Part shown: positions 5,393 to 7,853 of the stretch, piece after piece
Layout: the number at the start of each line of letters is the position of its first letter
Numbering within the stretch: position 1 is the first letter of the stretch
Source: Dehalococcoidia bacterium
Lineage (GTDB): Bacteria; Chloroflexota; Dehalococcoidia; Lucifugimonadales; SHYF01
Assembly (NCBI GenBank): GCA_009692985.1
Contig: SHYF01000074.1
Coordinates: forward strand, 1 to 7,853
Direction: 5' to 3'
DNA length: 7,853 bases
Position numbers and translations under genes: made by a program
Notes under the pieces: generated by a model
The model's database searches: none
The model's input: only the letters and a program-made list of their open reading frames with translations
What the model was told of the DNA's origin: nothing

Positions 5393-6474
5393 GTGCGCAT
5401 AGGTGTAATCGGCGTCGGTTTCGGCTCCAGGGTGCAGATCCCCGGCTTTCAGTCGGAGAGCCTGGAGGTGGTAGCCGTATGCACCCGCCGTAGAGAGGGC
5501 GCAGAGCGATCTGCCCAGGAACATGGAATCCCCGGCGTCTACACCGACTACCGCCAGATGCGCCAGCATCCGGGCCTGGATGCGGTCAGCATCGCCACTC
5601 CACCAGCTTCTCACCATGAGATCGCCCTAGCGGCCCTGAACGCCGGCAAGCACGTCCTATGCGAGAAGGCATTCGCCATGAACCAGGCCGAGGCGCGAGC
5701 TATGTGGCAGAAGGCCGAGCAGACCGGCCTGACCGCTATGGTGGCCCACGAGTTTCGTTTTGCTCCAGCCCGGGCCTACGTGAAAGAGTTGCTCCAACAA
5801 GGCTATGTGAGAGACATACGGAGCGTGCACATCAACCTTTTCATGGGCCCCACCAGGATGCCATCTGGACCTCGCCCCATGACCTGGGCAGCCAGGCTTC
5901 TCAGGGCGGTGGGTTCCTCAAGGCCCTGGGGTCGCATTACATAGACTGCCTGCTCGACTGGTTCGAGGACGTCACCCGCGTGTGCGGTGGCACGTTTGGT
6001 CTTGACTCCGAGCGGGTGGACCAGGAAAGCGGTGCTAAGCTCCGCGCCTACACCGACGACTCCTTCGGCTTCATGTTCACTTTGAAAAATGGCGGCTGGG
6101 GATCCATGTCTGCCAGCAGTGCCGCTCCTTTTGGCTCCGGCGGCATGATCCAGGTCTTCGGCTCCCAGGGCACTCTGCAAACTCCCCATCGCGGCCCTAA
6201 CCCGCCCTCGGACAGCGTGGTCCTGGGCGCTCGGTTTAGCGAAGGTCACGGAGTCCAGGAGCTGCCCATGCCGCAACGGTTCTGCCCCTTTGACGACCCG
6301 CGGGACGACCGTTTGATGGCCTTCCGACTGCTGGTGCGCCAGTTCGTCCAAGGCATTGCCCACGGAGCATCTCCTTCGCCCAACTTCTACGACGGCCTCC
6401 GTTGCCAGCAGGTCATGGACGCCGTCGCTCAGTCGCGACTCAGCGGGCGTTGGGTGGATATTCCTGCGGACTGA
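5393..6474 (+). pseudogene. Gfo/Idh/MocA-family oxidoreductase, interrupted by a frameshift
   Basis: Two overlapping frames encode one family member of about 360 residues once joined. The first frame starts at GTG 5393 with the Rossmann motif 'MRIGVIGVGFGSRV'. It continues with 'VSIATPPASHHEIALAAL' and the catalytic Glu91-Lys92 in 'GKHVLCEKAF' (this family usually has EKP; here EKA), then 'HEFRFAPA'. It loses similarity after 'RPMTW' (5885-5887). The second frame resumes with 'GSQASQGGGFLKALGSHYID', the substrate-domain motif with the conserved GxHxxD, and runs to TGA at 6472-6474. Joining the two at W restores the expected six-residue gap between the conserved Trp and GGG, and needs one extra G in the GGG run at 5886-5888. 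This is a one-base deletion or an assembly error. Family members are NAD(P)-dependent sugar or related dehydrogenases; the substrate cannot be told. A GGGGGTGAGG stretch precedes the start. Confidence 0.85.
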
Positions 6475-6499
6475 CGGGGGCAACGGGTGCGTGTATAAT
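6471..6499 (+). promoter_or_regulatory. Promoter of the DinB-family gene pair
   Basis: A perfect -10 TATAAT (6494-6499) lies 17 bases after CTGACG (6471-6476, 4 of 6 matches to TTGACA), which overlaps the stop codon of the preceding gene. Transcription should start near 6506. The leader then carries AGAGGAGG (6517-6524), a strong ribosome binding site 8 bases before the ATG at 6533. Confidence 0.72.
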
Positions 6500-6532
6500 C
6501 GTTAGACCCATAAGTTAGAGGAGGCCCTGCGC

Positions 6533-7057
6533 ATGGAGATCAACGACTATTTGCGTCCGCTCTTTCAGCGGCTTCACGACAACCTGAGCAGGTCGGCCCA
6601 GGGCCTTACCCAGGAGCAGCTACACTGGTCCCCCGCAGAAGGCTCGAACCACATTGCCTTCTGCATGTGGCACTACACTCGCACCGAAGACAACATGGTG
6701 CGCTGGACATTCCAGAACCGGAGGCCAACAGTTTGGCTGGAGGAAGGTTGGCACGAGAAGTTTGGCATGGACCGAGTCCGCCAGGGTTCGGGCCTGAGCG
6801 CTCAGGAGGCTGCCGCCATTCGAATCCCCGCGATGGAAGAGTTCCTTACCTACATGGGCCACGCGTGGCAGTCCACCGACGAGTTTATCAGGACTGCCAC
6901 TTCCGCTGACCTGGAGCGCGCCATAACCGGCAACTATAGGGCGGGCACGCCCATTGGCGATGCCCTGGGAAGCCTACTCGCCCACGGCAGTGGCCACCTG
7001 GGGCAAATCTGGACTGTGCGCGGCATGATGGGAAAGGGCGAAGGGTCTCCCATCTGA
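6533..7057 (+). CDS. DinB-family (DUF664-like) putative metal-dependent protein, copy A
   Basis: This 174-residue cytoplasmic protein has the look of the DinB/YfiT four-helix-bundle superfamily. The first helix region is 'YLRPLFQRLHDNL', followed by 'LTQEQLHWSPAEGSNHIAF'. The metal-binding candidates are His47 in 'WHYTRTED' and the HxxxH pair His151/His155 in 'HGSGHLGQIW'. Members are known or suspected to be metal-dependent thiol transferases or hydrolases (for example acting with bacillithiol, mycothiol or glutathione); some are DNA-damage-induced, but nothing here shows that. This is not the DNA polymerase IV also called DinB. Promoter and ribosome binding site are clear. The next gene is a close paralogue 11 bases downstream, so the two are almost certainly co-transcribed. 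Confidence 0.85.
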   Translation: MEINDYLRPLFQRLHDNLSRSAQGLTQEQLHWSPAEGSNHIAFCMWHYTRTEDNMVRWTFQNRRPTVWLEEGWHEKFGMDRVRQGSGLSAQEAAAIRIPAMEEFLTYMGHAWQSTDEFIRTATSADLERAITGNYRAGTPIGDALGSLLAHGSGHLGQIWTVRGMMGKGEGSPI

Positions 7058-7068
7058 AGGACTTGCAT

Positions 7069-7593
7069 ATGGCCATCGCCGACTATATACGCCCGCATCT
7101 GACGCGGCTCCACGATAACCTTATCAGGTCAGCCCAGAGCCTTACTCAGGAGCAGCTACACTGGCCCCCTGCCGACGGCTCAAACCACATAGCCTTTTGC
7201 CTGTGGCATTACACGCGTTCAGAGGACAACCTGGTGCGCTGGACATTCCAAAACCCTCGGCCCACCGTCTGGCTGGAGGAGGGCTGGCACGAGAAGTTTG
7301 GCCTGGACAGAGCGCGGCAGGGGACTGGGATGACTCCCCAGGAGGCTGTAGCCGTTAGATTCCCTGACATCAATGAGTTTCTTACCTACATGAACCACGC
7401 CTGGCAGTCCACCGACGAGTTTTTGGCATCAGCTACTACTGCTGACTTGGAGCGCGCCATAACTGGCAACTACAGGCCTGGCACGAAAATAGCCGATGTC
7501 CTGGCGATTACACTGGCTCACGGGTGGGGGCACCTGGGGCAGATATGGGCCATCCGCGGCATGATGGAGATGGGCGAAGGGTCGCCTATTTAA
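7069..7593 (+). CDS. DinB-family (DUF664-like) putative metal-dependent protein, copy B
   Basis: This is a tandem paralogue of the preceding gene: also 174 residues, aligning end to end without gaps at roughly 75 percent identity by eye (about 43 differences). His47, His151 and His155, the likely metal ligands, are all kept. So are the central block 'RPTVWLEEGWHEKFG' and the C-terminal GEGSPI. Differences cluster near the N-terminus (residues 10-12), at 86-102 and at 140-153, including Ser153 to Trp between the two HxxxH histidines. The ATG at 7069 is preceded by GAAGGA (7056-7061), which overlaps the stop of copy A, so translation may be coupled. A TTG at 7063 would add two residues but breaks the alignment with copy A. 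Function is unknown beyond the fold family. Confidence 0.85.
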   Translation: MAIADYIRPHLTRLHDNLIRSAQSLTQEQLHWPPADGSNHIAFCLWHYTRSEDNLVRWTFQNPRPTVWLEEGWHEKFGLDRARQGTGMTPQEAVAVRFPDINEFLTYMNHAWQSTDEFLASATTADLERAITGNYRPGTKIADVLAITLAHGWGHLGQIWAIRGMMEMGEGSPI

Positions 7594-7611
7594 GATGGGC
7601 AACAACATCCT

Positions 7612-7719
7612 CCGCTCACCCTGAGCCGAAGCCCTCGAGCGAAGCGAAGGGTTTGTCGAAGGGCGTGAGCAGAAGATGAAAGTTCGCTCATGTGGTTCGA
7701 TAAGCTCACCATGAGCGAG
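7612..7719. repeat. Dispersed palindromic repeat, copy 2, with loop insertion
   Basis: This has the same two-hairpin design as 4011-4091. The left hairpin pairs GCTCAC (7614-7619) with GTGAGC (7665-7670). The right one pairs CGCTCAT (7685-7691) plus GG with CC plus ATGAGCG (7711-7717). One pair in the right stem differs from copy 1 on both sides: G4062-C4084 there, A7690-T7712 here. The left loop carries about 26 extra bases (7627-7652) that contain their own CCCTCG and CGAAGGG segments. It lies between convergent genes, where it could also act as a transcript end on either strand. Confidence 0.82.
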
Positions 7720-7759
7720 ACACTCCAGCCAGAAGAGGTCGTATTTGCCGGAACAGCCG

Positions 7760-7852
7760 CTACGCAGACCGAGCCGTGGCCCCCACAAACTCCCAGACCG
7801 CGCTCACCACAGCATCTGGCTGCTCCTCCGGGACAAAGTGGCCAGTGTGGGG
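7760..7852 (-). CDS. Alpha/beta-hydrolase, C-terminal end (partial)
   Basis: Read on the minus strand from the right edge, one frame gives 30 residues containing 'PHTGHFVPEEQPDAVVSAVW' before TAG (7762-7760). The GHFVPEEQP segment is the classic C-terminal block of alpha/beta-hydrolase-fold enzymes, where the His completes the Ser-Asp-His triad, followed by the final helix. The rest of the gene, including the nucleophile, lies beyond the window, so the substrate cannot be told. It converges with the DinB-family genes, with repeat copy 2 in between. Confidence 0.72.
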   Translation of the reverse strand, partial: PHTGHFVPEEQPDAVVSAVWEFVGATARSA

Positions 7853-7853
7853 T

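Noticed and set aside
5803..6483. 226-codon open frame on the minus strand
   Set aside because: It lies opposite the second half of the Gfo/Idh/MocA gene, whose plus-strand motifs are clear. The minus-strand translation shows no family pattern.
7429..7788. 119-codon minus-strand open frame across the repeat and the end of DinB copy B
   Set aside because: It overlaps the DinB copy B coding sequence and the repeat. The real minus-strand gene here is the alpha/beta-hydrolase end, in another frame, stopping at 7760.

Overview
The window is GC-rich and gene-dense and looks like part of a bacterial chromosome. An uncultured Chloroflexota (Dehalococcoidia-like) genome would fit. The pointers are a gltBD-nadE block, an apparently leaderless nadE promoter, a lipoprotein with a solute-binding-like domain suited to a cell without an outer membrane, small DinB-family genes, and dispersed palindromic repeats with TTCGACAGGCTCA-type cores. 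This assignment is inference; there is no rRNA or other marker here.

Layout. Positions 1-1704 hold the 3' end of gltB (glutamate synthase large subunit), overlapped by a complete gltD (small subunit). An AT-rich spacer with alternating inverted repeats (1731-1788) leads to nadE (1862-3601), a glutamine-dependent NAD+ synthetase whose extended -10 promoter sits directly on its start codon. Next comes a 572-base stretch without a protein gene. It holds a sigma70-type promoter (3617-3645), a cobalamin riboswitch (3685-3844, plus a hairpin to 3876), an intrinsic terminator (3941-3969) and a palindromic repeat (4011-4091).

The riboswitch leads into two tightly linked genes: an ECF-transporter S-component-like membrane protein (4174-4812) and a lipoprotein with a DUF4430, transcobalamin-C-terminal-like domain (4815-5276). 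Together these read as a B12-repressed cobalamin (or corrinoid) uptake unit: a membrane-anchored capture protein, a membrane substrate-binding subunit, and an RNA sensor. No EcfA or EcfT energizing gene is in the window, so that module would have to be encoded elsewhere.

Downstream are a Gfo/Idh/MocA-family oxidoreductase broken by an apparent one-base deletion near 5887 (5393-6474), a promoter, and two tandem DinB-family genes of identical length (6533-7057 and 7069-7593). A second copy of the palindromic repeat follows (7612-7719). The window ends in the 3' end of a convergent alpha/beta-hydrolase gene on the minus strand (7760-7852).

The most interesting part is 3617-5276, the cobalamin riboswitch with its S component and transcobalamin-like lipoprotein. 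The nested-hairpin repeat, which shows a compensatory base-pair change between its two copies, is the second.
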